Assembly: GCA_017404025.1 (NCBI GenBank) | Contig: JAFRDD010000006.1 | Location: 1 to 56,909, forward strand | Reading direction: 5' to 3' | Source: Clostridia bacterium | GTDB lineage: Bacteria > Bacillota > Clostridia > TANB77 > CAG-508 | DNA length: 56,909 nucleotides | In this document: positions 25,762-34,512 of the stretch, piece by piece | Position numbering within the stretch: the stretch's first letter is position 1 | Layout: every line of letters starts with the position of its first letter | The notes under the pieces: generated by a model | What the model saw: only the letters and a program-made list of their open reading frames with translations | Databases searched by the model: none | Told to the model about the DNA's origin: nothing | Translations under genes and position numbers: made by a program

Positions 25762-27474
25762 ATGAGAAAACCAATACATGAATTTGATAAATTTACAGAT
25801 TTAAAAGATATGTTAGAAAATACAGAAAGAAAATTTTCTGATAGACCGGCATTTATTTTTAAAACAGAAATACCAGGTGAATATAAAGAAATAAAATATA
25901 AAGAATTTATAGATGAAATAAAAGCAGTAGGAACAGCATTAGTAAATATGGGATTAAAAGACAAGAGAATAGCAATAATTTCAGAAAATAGATATGAATG
26001 GGAAATGACATATTTAGCAATTACAACAGGTACAGGTGTTGTGGTACCTTTAGACAAAGCACTTCCAGATAATGAAATTGAAAGTTTAATTATTCGTTCT
26101 GAAGTAGAAGGAATTATTTACTCTAAAAATTATGAAGAAAAAATGAAAGAACTAAGTGAAAAAAACAATACAAATATAAAATATTTTATTTCTATGGATA
26201 AAGATGAAAATGAAAAAAATATGTATTCATTAAAAAAAGTAATAGAAAAAGGCAGAAAATTATTAAAAGAAGGTAATAGAGAATTTTTAAATGCTACTAT
26301 AGATAATGAAAAAATGGGAGTAATGTTATTTACATCAGGAACAACAGCTGTATCCAAGGCAGTAATGCTATCTCAAAAAAATATAGTATCAAATCTAATG
26401 GATATAGCATCTGTAATAAAAATAGATGAAAATGATAGATTTTTATCATTTTTACCATTGCATCATACTTTTGAATGTACAGTTGGATTTTTATATGCTG
26501 TGTCAAAAGGGGCAAGTACTGCTTTTTGTGAAGGAATTAGACATATTGCAGAAAATGTAAAAGAATATCAAATTACTGCAATGATTTCTGTACCAATTTT
26601 ATATGAAACGATGTATAAAAGAATATTAAAAGGTATAGAGAAAAAAGGAAAATTAGAAAAAGTAAAAAAAGGAATAAAAATAAGTAATTTCTTATTAAAA
26701 TTTGGAATAGATATTAGAAGAAAAATATTTAAAGAAATTCATGAAAACTTTGGAGGAAAAGTAAGGCTTTTTGTAGCAGGAGGAGCTGCATTGGATCCAA
26801 TTGCTGAAAAAGGATTTAATGAATTAGGAATAAAAATGTACCAAGGGTACGGTCTTACAGAAACTTCACCTGTTATTGCGGCTGAAGATGATAAATACAC
26901 AAGACTAGGATCAATAGGAAAGGCATTCCCAAGCTTAGATGTAAAAATAGAAGATGCTAATGAAGAAGGAATAGGCGAACTTATGGTAAAAGGGCCATCT
27001 GTAATGTTAGGATATTATAATAATCAAGAAGCAACAGATGAAACACTTGAAAAAGATGGATGGTTTCATACGGGGGATTTAGCAAAAATAGACAAAGATG
27101 GTTACATATTTATTTCAGGAAGAAAAAAATTTGTAATTGTTTTAAAAAATGGAAAAAATATTTATCCTGAAGAATTAGAAATTTTATTAAATAAGATAGA
27201 AGGAGTTAAAGAGTCTTTTGTATATGGAAGGCCAGAAGAAGATGGTGACTACAGAATTGAAGCAAAATTAGTTTATGATCCTGAAATAATAAAAGAGAAA
27301 TATAATGAGGAAGACGAAGAAAAAATAAGAGAACTTTTATGGCAAGAAGTAAAAATTGTAAATAAAACTATGCCAGCATATAAATATGTAAAAGAGATAA
27401 AAGTAACAACAAAAGATTTTATTAAGACAACAACTCAAAAAATAAAAAGACATGAAGAAATGAAAAATATATAA
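25762..27474 (+). CDS. AMP-forming long-chain acyl-CoA synthetase
   Basis: Activates a fatty acid to acyl-CoA through an acyl-adenylate. The 570-residue protein has the AMP-binding P-loop TSGTTAVSKAVMLS, the GYGLTETSP block, WFHTGDLAKIDKDGY and the C-terminal lysine region TKDFIKTTTQKIKR. It resembles the FadD/AMP-dependent synthetases of gut Clostridia. Its length is normal and it is monocistronic. The chain length preference is unknown. Confidence 0.9.
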   Translation: MRKPIHEFDKFTDLKDMLENTERKFSDRPAFIFKTEIPGEYKEIKYKEFIDEIKAVGTALVNMGLKDKRIAIISENRYEWEMTYLAITTGTGVVVPLDKALPDNEIESLIIRSEVEGIIYSKNYEEKMKELSEKNNTNIKYFISMDKDENEKNMYSLKKVIEKGRKLLKEGNREFLNATIDNEKMGVMLFTSGTTAVSKAVMLSQKNIVSNLMDIASVIKIDENDRFLSFLPLHHTFECTVGFLYAVSKGASTAFCEGIRHIAENVKEYQITAMISVPILYETMYKRILKGIEKKGKLEKVKKGIKISNFLLKFGIDIRRKIFKEIHENFGGKVRLFVAGGAALDPIAEKGFNELGIKMYQGYGLTETSPVIAAEDDKYTRLGSIGKAFPSLDVKIEDANEEGIGELMVKGPSVMLGYYNNQEATDETLEKDGWFHTGDLAKIDKDGYIFISGRKKFVIVLKNGKNIYPEELEILLNKIEGVKESFVYGRPEEDGDYRIEAKLVYDPEIIKEKYNEEDEEKIRELLWQEVKIVNKTMPAYKYVKEIKVTTKDFIKTTTQKIKRHEEMKNI

Positions 27475-27551
27475 AAAGCACCATAATATAAATGTAATAA
27501 AAATGTAATAAAAATGTAATGAAAAAATAACAAAAAAATGACGAAATTCCC

Positions 27552-27580
27552 TTGTAGTTTTTTGTAACATAATGTATAAT
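27552..27580 (+). promoter_or_regulatory. Promoter of the 27637 gene
   Basis: TTGTAG, a 17-base spacer and TATAAT, about 56 bases before the ATG. The three AAAATGTAAT units just upstream (27490-27522) are a short direct repeat of unknown meaning. Confidence 0.6.
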
Positions 27581-27636
27581 AAAATAAGATACATGAAAAG
27601 TGAGTACGCGTAAGATAAAAGGAGGTCGAGTTTACA

Positions 27637-28533
27637 ATGTCTAAATCATCTGGCATAGTAAATGTGAGAATGGTAATCACAGAAGAAAAAATAATATCAA
27701 ATATAGATAAAGTTCAAAAAATGATAAATCCAAAAAGCAAAAAACAAATAGTTCAATTAGAAGAAGATACATATTTTAAAGATTTAGTAGAGTCAATTAA
27801 ATCTTATTTAATTGATTATCCTAAAAAGAAGAATTTTCCAGCAGGAGTTTATAATGCTGCAAATGGCTTAGTCGAATATTCAACAAAACAATTTGAAGAA
27901 AATACAAAAAAAATAGAAGAATTAATTAGGCAAAGAGAAGGAAATATTATATTAGCAACTAAATTGGGTAAATTAGTAGAGAGCACAGAGAAAAGAGAAA
28001 AAGATTGGAAAGATAAAGTAAAAAAAGCAGAAAACGATTTTTCAGAAGATATTATCGAAACTTTAAATATTTTAGGAAAAAGTAAAAAGAATACAGAAGA
28101 ATATGAAGATGCATTGAAATTGTTAAATGCTAGAATTAATAATTTAGAGTCTAATTTGCACATAGAAATAGATATGGAAAGAATTGAAGATAAATCTAAA
28201 GCATTAAGTTATATAGGAATAGAAATAGCAGATGCATTAAAAGAAATTCCAGAACCTTCTCAAGAAGTACTAGTAGTACAAGCAGACGAGGTTCTACCAG
28301 GAGTACAAGTTGAAACTGCGCAAGAAGCACAAGCTGTTCAAAGTGTACAAAATGGTCAAGAAAATCAAGAGGCAAAACAACAATATATAGAAGAAACAAC
28401 TTTTGAAGCAAAACAATCATTGTGGCAAAGATTCAAAAAATCAAAATTTGTTAAAGCCATTACGTTCTTTACAAGAATCAGAATAACAGTTAAGCAACCT
28501 GCGCTTACAGAGGGAAAAACAGAAAACAATTAA
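27637..28533 (+). CDS. Unknown soluble helical protein
   Basis: I do not recognise the family. The 298-residue protein is charged and mostly helical (about 60-200 with likely coiled coil). A Gln/Val/Glu-rich linker (about 215-255) follows, then a basic C-terminal segment LWQRFKKSKFVKAITFFTRIRI that could bind membrane or nucleic acid. No signal peptide is present. It has its own promoter, a strong AGGAGG and a perfect terminator, so it is a separate transcription unit just before two tRNA genes. Confidence 0.65.
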   Translation: MSKSSGIVNVRMVITEEKIISNIDKVQKMINPKSKKQIVQLEEDTYFKDLVESIKSYLIDYPKKKNFPAGVYNAANGLVEYSTKQFEENTKKIEELIRQREGNIILATKLGKLVESTEKREKDWKDKVKKAENDFSEDIIETLNILGKSKKNTEEYEDALKLLNARINNLESNLHIEIDMERIEDKSKALSYIGIEIADALKEIPEPSQEVLVVQADEVLPGVQVETAQEAQAVQSVQNGQENQEAKQQYIEETTFEAKQSLWQRFKKSKFVKAITFFTRIRITVKQPALTEGKTENN

Positions 28534-28543
28534 TTATAAGAAA

Positions 28544-28572
28544 TGTTGGAGTAGAAAAAATCTACTCCAACA
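28544..28572 (+). terminator. Intrinsic terminator
   Basis: TGTTGGAGTAGA pairs perfectly with TCTACTCCAACA around five A residues, followed by GTGTTT. Confidence 0.85.
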
Positions 28573-28646
28573 GTGTTTAAATAATGTAATTATCCACATA
28601 TATTGAAAAAAAGTGGATATTATTTGTAAAAATTTTAAAAAAAGTA

Positions 28647-28675
28647 TTGACAATATATAAAAAATAGTTTATACT
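28647..28675 (+). promoter_or_regulatory. Promoter of the tRNA pair
   Basis: TTGACA, a 17-base spacer and TATACT, 21 bases before tRNA-Met. Confidence 0.75.
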
Positions 28676-28696
28676 TTAACTTGCGTTAAGCAAAAT

Positions 28697-28773
28697 GCTC
28701 CCTTAGCTCAGTTGGTCAGAGCAACCGGCTCATAACCGGTGGGTCCAAGGTTCGAATCCTTGAGGGAGCACCA
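28697..28773 (+). tRNA. tRNA-Met (CAT)
   Basis: A complete cloverleaf with acceptor GCTCCCT/AGGGAGC, anticodon stem ACCGG/CCGGT and loop CTCATAA, so the anticodon is CAT at 28731-28733. The T loop is TTCGAAT and CCA is encoded. The lack of initiator features suggests elongator Met; an Ile2 tRNA with modified C34 is the alternative. Confidence 0.93.
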
Positions 28774-28802
28774 TTTTTGTATAATGGGTAAAAATTTAAT
28801 AA

Positions 28803-28888
28803 GGGTAGGTGGCCGAGTGGCTAAAGGCGGCAGACTGTAAATCTGTTCTCATTTGAGTACGATGGTTCGAATCCATCCCTGCCCACCA
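28803..28888 (+). tRNA. tRNA-Tyr (GTA)
   Basis: A class II tRNA with acceptor GGGTAGG/CCTGCCC, loop CTGTAAA giving anticodon GTA at 28837-28839, a long variable arm (TTCTCATTTGAGTAC) and encoded CCA. It is co-transcribed with tRNA-Met. Its 3' end borders the mobile-element patch that begins near 29 kb. Confidence 0.93.
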
Positions 28889-28920
28889 AAGACGTATCTG
28901 TTCAAACTAACAGATAGATT

Positions 28921-28953
28921 AAAAATCATTCAAGTAAGTTGGATGATTTTTTT
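28921..28953 (+). terminator. Terminator of the tRNA operon
   Basis: AAAAATCATTC pairs with GGATGATTTTT and is followed by TTTATTT. A smaller hairpin ATCTGTT/AACAGAT lies just before it. Confidence 0.7.
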
Positions 28954-29007
28954 ATTTAGCCCAAAAAACATCATCCAATATCCTAAAAAGAAAGGATGGT
29001 GCTTGAA

Positions 29008-29362
29008 ATGAAGATAATTAAAGAAGAACTACGATTTGAGGAAAACTTAAAGAAAAGACTAGAAATTGAAAAATGAGCTATCAGCTAAAGACAAGATAAT
29101 CAATAAATTACGAGATGAAAAGGAAAATCTAAAAACGCAATTACAGAAATTTAAAGGCTTCTGGCATAGTCTTATGAGCCACTTTCATAAGAAAATAACT
29201 TATGAAAACGATAAAAACTATAAAATTGTTAGTGATGATTTATATAAAAATGGTATATTTGATGATAACGATAATGAAATTGCAAATAATATTGCAAGAA
29301 AAGTAACAATACCAGATGAAAATAAGAATAATAAAAAGAGAAATAATGATACAAGATTTTAA
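29008..29362 (+). pseudogene. Remnant of a mobilisation (MobV/Pre-like) protein C-terminus
   Basis: An ATG-started frame at 29008 reads KIIKEELRFEENLKKRLEIEK and stops at TGA 29074. The continuation KNELSAKDKIINKLRDEKEN ... FKGFWHSLMSHFHKKI ... DDLYKNGIFDD runs in another frame to 29362. The coiled coil followed by FWHSLM and a Tyr/Asp-rich tail resembles C-terminal parts of plasmid recombination/mobilisation proteins. No relaxase domain is left. The frame break has no CGG. Confidence 0.5.
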
Positions 29363-29380
29363 AATGGAGGAAAATTGAAT

Positions 29381-29674
29381 ATGGAAAATGAAAAAGTAAA
29401 ATATTTAATAGATATAATAAATGATATGGATATAAAAGATAAATTAAGATTAGCAATATGTATGAGTCAAAGCAAATGGTCAGGCCTTATATATAATACT
29501 AAAGAAAATTATGATAAATTTGATAGTATGTTAAAAGACATAGATGAAGAATATAGAATTACACTTATAAATTTTGGAAAATATAAACTTGTAATGTTTG
29601 CAATGGCTAAATTAATGGAACTAAAACCAACTGAACAAAATAAAGTAGCATTATATTTATTCAATAAATTATAG
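29381..29674 (+). CDS. Unknown small protein next to the mob remnant
   Basis: The protein has 97 residues from the ATG at 29381, chosen because GGAGG lies at 29366-29370; the in-frame TTG at 29375 is too close to it. It begins MENEKVKYLIDIINDMDIKDKLRL and ends LKPTEQNKVALYLFNKL. It is acidic and helical, and I do not recognise a domain. It probably belongs to the mobile element whose remains lie upstream. Confidence 0.55.
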   Translation: MENEKVKYLIDIINDMDIKDKLRLAICMSQSKWSGLIYNTKENYDKFDSMLKDIDEEYRITLINFGKYKLVMFAMAKLMELKPTEQNKVALYLFNKL

Positions 29675-29682
29675 AAAAAGAA

Positions 29683-29711
29683 TTGACTTTTGCAAACAAT
29701 TGTTTTATTAT
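29683..29711 (+). promoter_or_regulatory. dinD promoter with an SOS-box-like palindrome
   Basis: TTGACT, a 17-base spacer and TATTAT. The spacer carries AAACAATTGTTT (29694-29705), which resembles the Gram-positive LexA box GAACnnnnGTTC with A/T at the outer positions. Confidence 0.5.
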
Positions 29712-29754
29712 ACTTCATAAATAATAAAAATATTAAGAAATGGAGATGATATTA

Positions 29755-30579
29755 TTGAAAGAAATAGATAAAAATAATAAATCGTTTGAAGATATTAAAC
29801 ATATCAATGAAAATGGTATTGAATTTTGGTATGCAAGGGAACTTATGCCTATTTTACAGTATTCAAATTGGCAAAATTTTGAAAAGATAATTGATAAAGC
29901 TAAAATATCTTGTGAAAATAGTGGTATTAGTGTGTTTGAACATTTTACTGACGTCAATAAGTTGTCAAAACGTGCTAATAATGCAGAAGTTGAAATCAAA
30001 GACTATGAATTAACTCGTTATGCTTGTTATTTAATAGCACAAAATGGAGATAGTAGAAAAAAAGTAATTGCACTTGCTCAAACTTATTTTGCAGTACAAA
30101 CAAGAAAACAAGAGATTACCGAAAAAGAATATAGTATGCTTACAGAAGATGAAAAAAGATTTTATCAAAGAGATTTAACAAGAAAAGGAAATTATTCTCT
30201 TAATCAAACAGCAAAAAAAGCAGGAGTTAAAAATTTTGATAAATTTCATAATGCAGGTTATAAAGGTTTATATAATGGTGAAACTGCTGATGATATTGCT
30301 AAAAGAAAAGGATTAAGGTACAGAGAGGACATTTTAGATAATATGGGAAGTGATGAACTTATTGCTAATTTATTTAGAATTTCTCAAACAGAGCAAAGAT
30401 TAAAAAAAGATAATGTTGATACTGAAAAGAAAGCTTGTGATACTCATAATAAAATTGGCAAAATAGTTAGAAAAGCTATTAAAGAAGCTGGAGGAACTAT
30501 GCCAGAAGATTTACCCACTCCCAAGAAAAGTTTAAAACAACTCGAAAAAGAAAATAAAAAATTATTAAAAAATAAATAA
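29755..30579 (+). CDS. dinD: DinD-like DNA damage-inducible protein
   Basis: DinD is an SOS-induced protein that interferes with RecA filaments in E. coli. The 274-residue protein has the N-terminal BRO-like block FWYARELMPILQYSNWQNFEKIIDKA and VEIKDYELTRYACYLIAQNGDSRK, then the DinD tail LYNGETADDIAKRKGL and LIANLFRISQTEQRLK. I take the TTG at 29755 because GGAG stands at 29742; the upstream ATG at 29740 would lack a ribosome-binding site. A possible LexA-like box lies in the promoter. It often travels on mobile elements, as here. Confidence 0.85.
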   Translation: MKEIDKNNKSFEDIKHINENGIEFWYARELMPILQYSNWQNFEKIIDKAKISCENSGISVFEHFTDVNKLSKRANNAEVEIKDYELTRYACYLIAQNGDSRKKVIALAQTYFAVQTRKQEITEKEYSMLTEDEKRFYQRDLTRKGNYSLNQTAKKAGVKNFDKFHNAGYKGLYNGETADDIAKRKGLRYREDILDNMGSDELIANLFRISQTEQRLKKDNVDTEKKACDTHNKIGKIVRKAIKEAGGTMPEDLPTPKKSLKQLEKENKKLLKNK

Positions 30580-30583
30580 TTAT

Positions 30584-30614
30584 AAAAAAGATACTAAACA
30601 ATGGTATCTTTTTT
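30584..30614 (+). terminator. Intrinsic terminator of dinD
   Basis: AAAAAAGATAC pairs with GTATCTTTTTT across a 9-base loop. Confidence 0.82.
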
Positions 30615-30694
30615 TAATAATAAGTTGATAAAAAAGTGAAAAAAGTATATTATATAGTAAGAAAAAGATTTAATAATAAATAGGAGTTTTATAG

Positions 30695-32078
30695 ATGGCT
30701 AATTTACAAGATATAAGAAGTAACAATGAAGAAATTAATAAAAAAATAAAACGAATTGTTGAAATATATAAATCACAAGGAAAAACAGCTTTTGGTGATG
30801 ATGGAAAATTAGATGACGATGTTAGGATAATATTAGAACATGAAATGAAAAAGTGTGTTGCGATATATTTAGCTGAATTTCCAGAATTTGAATGTAAAGA
30901 TATTGAAAAACTAACTGTTACGCCAACATATAAAAATGAGCCTGATTGTAGAGGTGGTTCAAATGGAATAAAAGTAGATATAGGAATTCAACCTTTTATA
31001 GACGGACAAAATCCTAATCAATTACGTGGAGCTGGTATAAAATATACCAGTGATAGTAATGGAAGAGTATATATAGAGGGAGCTACTGCTCAAAATCTAA
31101 AAAAATCTATAGAGCCTAAAAGTCTGTTAAAAGTTGATAGTACTAGAGATCAATTTGATTATTTTGCTGAATTATTAGCAGATGGTAAAATTGATTTAGA
31201 TTGGATGTTAGATGTTTTACCACATGAATCAATGCATATATTTGTTCCTGGAGAAGGAGTATTTGTAGAGGGAACTACTGAAGAATTAAGTAGAGAGATG
31301 GCAGATAAATATGGATTAAGGTTAACTCCTACATCTCATCAAAGAGAAACTCGGAATTGTACAGAAATTAGAAAGAATAGTTGGAAGAGATATAGTAGCT
31401 TCTATTGCTCTTACTAACGAGCAAAAAGAAAAAATAGATGAAATAAAAGCCAAGTATGATCCTATAATCAAACAATTAGAAAATGAAAGAGATTTGTTAA
31501 AAAAGGAAAAACGCTCAACAGAAGAAATAGATAAAAGGATTGCTGAATTAAAAGCACATAAAAAAGAAGAAATAGAACCCATCAATGCTCCTAGATATGA
31601 TAAATTAAGAGAACAAATTGATAGTAAAATGGGACAAGGAACATTTGATAAATTAAAGGCTTCTTTTAAAAGACAATATTCAGAAGTTTTAAAAACTAAG
31701 AATGATTTTCAAGCATATAGAGAGGTTTATTATTCTGATGAAATTGCTTTTTTAGATGAGTGGATTGCAGAACATCCAGAGCAATTAGTGAACAATGATG
31801 ACCATACTGAAACTCATGATGAGTCTAAATTAGATTTAGTTATGGAATATCAAGGACAGGAAATTGAAGCTCTAGATAATATTATAAAAAGACTGCAAAC
31901 TAAAACGCCAAAAACCAAAAGTGATAATAATAGTAAAATGCATGGGAAGTCAGGATTAGATGATTGTATGCAAGATAGTGCAGTCAGAATTTCTACGGAG
32001 CAAGAGGCTACTAAAGTTGTTAGAGAAACTGTACTGGGTAAAGAAAAAATAATAGATGAAACTGAACAACAAAAATAG
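30695..32078 (+). CDS. Unknown protein with HESMH motif, CGG frameshift
   Basis: Joined through a CGG site, the protein has 460 residues. The first half (about 60-215) looks like a metallopeptidase-type domain. It has HESMH at 177-181 and then GEGVFVEGTTEELSREMADKYGL, whose acidic residues could provide a third ligand. The zero frame ends 21 codons after CGG at 31352. Skipping the C joins HQRETGIVQKLERIVGRDIV to a long coiled coil (LTNEQKEKIDEIKAKYDPII ... ELKAHKKEE) and an acidic tail. I cannot assign a family. It forms a transcription unit with the small gene at 32088. Confidence 0.65.
31352..31354 (+). other. CGG +1 frameshift site in the HESMH gene (site 5)
   Basis: The context is ACT CGG AAT in the zero frame and ACT (C) GGA ATT after the skip. 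Downstream in the +1 frame 241 residues remain open to 32078 with uniform composition. The restored residue is Gly220. Confidence 0.78.
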
Positions 32079-32087
32079 GAGAAAATT

Positions 32088-32423
32088 ATGGTAAACGAAA
32101 GATATAGAGTAGCAATGGCTGAAACATTACATTATTTAAAAGGAATAAATCAAGACGATATAAATAAAATTCCCAATAAATTTATGTTATTTCTTAAAGA
32201 AAATGCGTCAAATAATTATTCTTGCAATTTTGATTATAATAAGCCTTTAAAAGAATTGAATCTTACAAAAGAGGCAAAAGGCTTAATTTCTATGATTTGT
32301 TTGAATTACTGGTGTGAAACAGAAGAACAAAAAATAAAATTTAGAAATCATTTAAATGTTAATGAACAAGCGTATCAAGAAGAATTAAAAAGAAAGTATA
32401 ATGTTGATGATATTTTTATTTAG
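32088..32423 (+). CDS. Unknown small protein after the HESMH gene
   Basis: The 111-residue protein starts nine bases after the upstream stop behind AGGAGA. It reads MVNERYRVAMAETLHYLKGI ... IPNKFMLFLKENAS ... LNLTKEAKGLISMICLNYWC and ends with KRKYNVDDIFI. It resembles a small helical family that recurs in Clostridia next to large coiled-coil proteins, but I know no function. Co-translation with the HESMH protein suggests a partner or immunity role; this is inference. Confidence 0.6.
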   Translation: MVNERYRVAMAETLHYLKGINQDDINKIPNKFMLFLKENASNNYSCNFDYNKPLKELNLTKEAKGLISMICLNYWCETEEQKIKFRNHLNVNEQAYQEELKRKYNVDDIFI

Positions 32424-32512
32424 TAAGATATTAGTAAGGGTAGAACCTATGATAGAAGAATTGGGACAGAATGCAATACATAAATCTCTATACAAAACTT
32501 GAAATCTGTGAC

Positions 32513-32541
32513 TTGGCTTTTCTGAAGTTGCGCGTTATAAT
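32513..32541 (+). promoter_or_regulatory. Promoter of the DUF6809-like gene
   Basis: TTGGCT, a 17-base spacer and TATAAT, 25 bases before the open frame at 32566. Confidence 0.6.
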
Positions 32542-32565
32542 GGGACACTATAGGAGGAGTTATAG

Positions 32566-32817
32566 ATATTATTAAAAGCATTATATGAGTATTTTGAAGA
32601 AGATGTTTATACACCTAGCACAAAGTATTCTGATTTAATGCATAAGCACATTGAAATTTCAGATGAACTAGAAAAGACATTCACACCAGAACAGAAACAA
32701 CTTTTTGAAAGATATTGGAAAATTGGAAGTGAAATTACAGCAGAAGAAAATGAACAACTATTTATTTTTGGATATATAATAGCCACGCAATTGAATATAG
32801 AAGTAAAAATTAAATAG
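32566..32817 (+). CDS. DUF6809-like small protein with ATA start
   Basis: The 83-codon frame reads (I)LLKALYEYFEEDVYTPSTKY, then HIEISDELEKTF and LFERYWKIGSEI. This fits the small DUF6809-type proteins of Firmicutes mobile elements. An in-frame TAG directly precedes the ATA at 32566. There is no ATG, GTG or TTG before the conserved part, yet a strong AGGAGG lies seven to twelve bases upstream and a promoter is in place. ATA is therefore the probable start, or the start was mutated. Function unknown. Confidence 0.6.
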   Translation: MLLKALYEYFEEDVYTPSTKYSDLMHKHIEISDELEKTFTPEQKQLFERYWKIGSEITAEENEQLFIFGYIIATQLNIEVKIK

Positions 32818-32941
32818 AAATAAATATGTGGAAGTAAAATATTTACAAATTTTTCTTTTAGTTGTATTATATGAATAGATAATTATAATAAAAGGAAATC
32901 AATGTTATATTATCTTTTATCAAAAGCAGGAGATATAAAAG

Positions 32942-34390
32942 ATGAGTAAATATAGTTTTGGAAATGATCAATATGTTGTATATGCTAGAAATGAACAAGA
33001 AGCAAGACAGATAATAAGTCAAGAATTAAAAAGATTTGATAGTATAAAAAGGTTAATGTCCAACTTACTAAAAGACAATGGACAAGCAATGCAAAATTTT
33101 ATTGATAATACATCAGAAGACAGATTGAATATTCATTTTAATGATGAATTATCTGGAATATATGATATAGACCCAACAGCAAAGGGAGAAGTTAGACAAA
33201 GAAATATGCAAGATGATATATTCTATTATGATTTAGCATATAGATATCCAGAAATTGAAGGTCATAATGCAAACTTTAGATTGGCTCATGAAATGGGACA
33301 TTTAATGTTAAACCCATCAAATGCACAAAGGCAAACTTTGGATAAACAGTCTAATTCTAGACAAGTAGCTGGATTAATTAGAAGAGATGAAGTTGATAAT
33401 CATTTTTATGGAGAAGAAATACAAGAAAATGCAATTAATTTACTTGCACAATTAGCAATAAGAGGAGATGCAAAAGCGGATGATATAATAACAGGAAAAG
33501 TGGATGTATCAGAATTTAATTCATATAAAAAATGTGATGATTTAGTAAAACTACTTGCTGTTTCAATGAGAAATGATTTTGACAAAGAAATGAGTTTTGA
33601 GCAACTTACACAAAATAAGATAGATTCACTAATTACACACTATGATGGAACACAAGAACCAGCAAATACTTTTTTTTATGGAATATTAAATGATTCCAGT
33701 ATGGTGGAAAATGAATTTGATAAATATCTTGGAAATGGTGCTTGGAGAGAATTAAATGAGGCATTTTCAGAATTATATAAAACTAATATAAGTAAAGAAA
33801 GATTTGAGCTTATATTTCAAAATGCACAAGGTTTAATTCAAGAATTTGCTAATGCAAGATTTCAAGATAAATATAAAGAAGCTGTTGTTAGAAATGGTGG
33901 TTTTAATGTACCGACCATTGAAAACAAATTAAAAATGATAAATGTAATGACAGGACAAAGAGTTCAAACAATTGAAAGTCAAGAACAACAAATGGAAATG
34001 CCAGAAGGATATTCAATAAATGAATTTGGAGAAATAATTAGACCTGCAAGAACTGAACAATTACAATCCAATATGCAACAACAAAATCAAAATAAATTAT
34101 CACTAAAACAAAGGGTAGCTCAATTTTTACAAAGAAATAATTTATTTATGAATTTATCATTTGTAGAAAACTTTGTTCACCAACAATTGGATGTGCTACC
34201 ATCACCTGCACAAGAAACAAGAGCAAGTACAGCAAATAGGTCAAGAACAGAATTTGAAAACTGGATTACTAATAATGGGCAATTAAGAAACCTACCACCT
34301 ATTCAAAGAATGTCAGACCCACAAAAATTAGAAGAAATGAGAAGAAAGATGGAACAAGGAAGACAATCAGATGATGAAATAAATAGATAA
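32942..34390 (+). CDS. Unknown protein with ImmA/IrrE-like HEMGH motif
   Basis: The 482-residue protein has the zincin motif HEMGH at 116-120 in FRLAHEMGHLMLNPSNAQ. That arrangement resembles ImmA/IrrE peptidases, which cleave regulators or act inside toxin systems. The middle part is helical, and the C-terminal 120 residues are Gln/Asn-rich and likely disordered (about 340-482). The start follows GCAGGAGATATAAA. It stands alone between the DUF6809 gene and the DnaB-like gene. Catalytic activity and target are inferred from the motif only. Confidence 0.65.
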   Translation: MSKYSFGNDQYVVYARNEQEARQIISQELKRFDSIKRLMSNLLKDNGQAMQNFIDNTSEDRLNIHFNDELSGIYDIDPTAKGEVRQRNMQDDIFYYDLAYRYPEIEGHNANFRLAHEMGHLMLNPSNAQRQTLDKQSNSRQVAGLIRRDEVDNHFYGEEIQENAINLLAQLAIRGDAKADDIITGKVDVSEFNSYKKCDDLVKLLAVSMRNDFDKEMSFEQLTQNKIDSLITHYDGTQEPANTFFYGILNDSSMVENEFDKYLGNGAWRELNEAFSELYKTNISKERFELIFQNAQGLIQEFANARFQDKYKEAVVRNGGFNVPTIENKLKMINVMTGQRVQTIESQEQQMEMPEGYSINEFGEIIRPARTEQLQSNMQQQNQNKLSLKQRVAQFLQRNNLFMNLSFVENFVHQQLDVLPSPAQETRASTANRSRTEFENWITNNGQLRNLPPIQRMSDPQKLEEMRRKMEQGRQSDDEINR

Positions 34391-34458
34391 TTTGGATAGG
34401 TTATAATAATTTGCTAAACTTTCACTTCACGTAGATAAAAAGAAAATAAAAATAAATC

Positions 34459-34487
34459 TTGAATTGAAAAAATCTAAATGATATAAT
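34459..34487 (+). promoter_or_regulatory. Promoter of the DnaB-like gene
   Basis: TTGAAT, a 17-base spacer and TATAAT, 26 bases before the ATG. Confidence 0.62.
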
Positions 34488-34512
34488 GTAAAAAAAGATT
34501 GGAAGTGAAAAT

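Noticed and set aside
27490..27522. AAAATGTAAT direct repeats as a regulatory array
   Set aside because: Only three short AT-rich units are present. They can arise by slippage, and no partner sites were seen.
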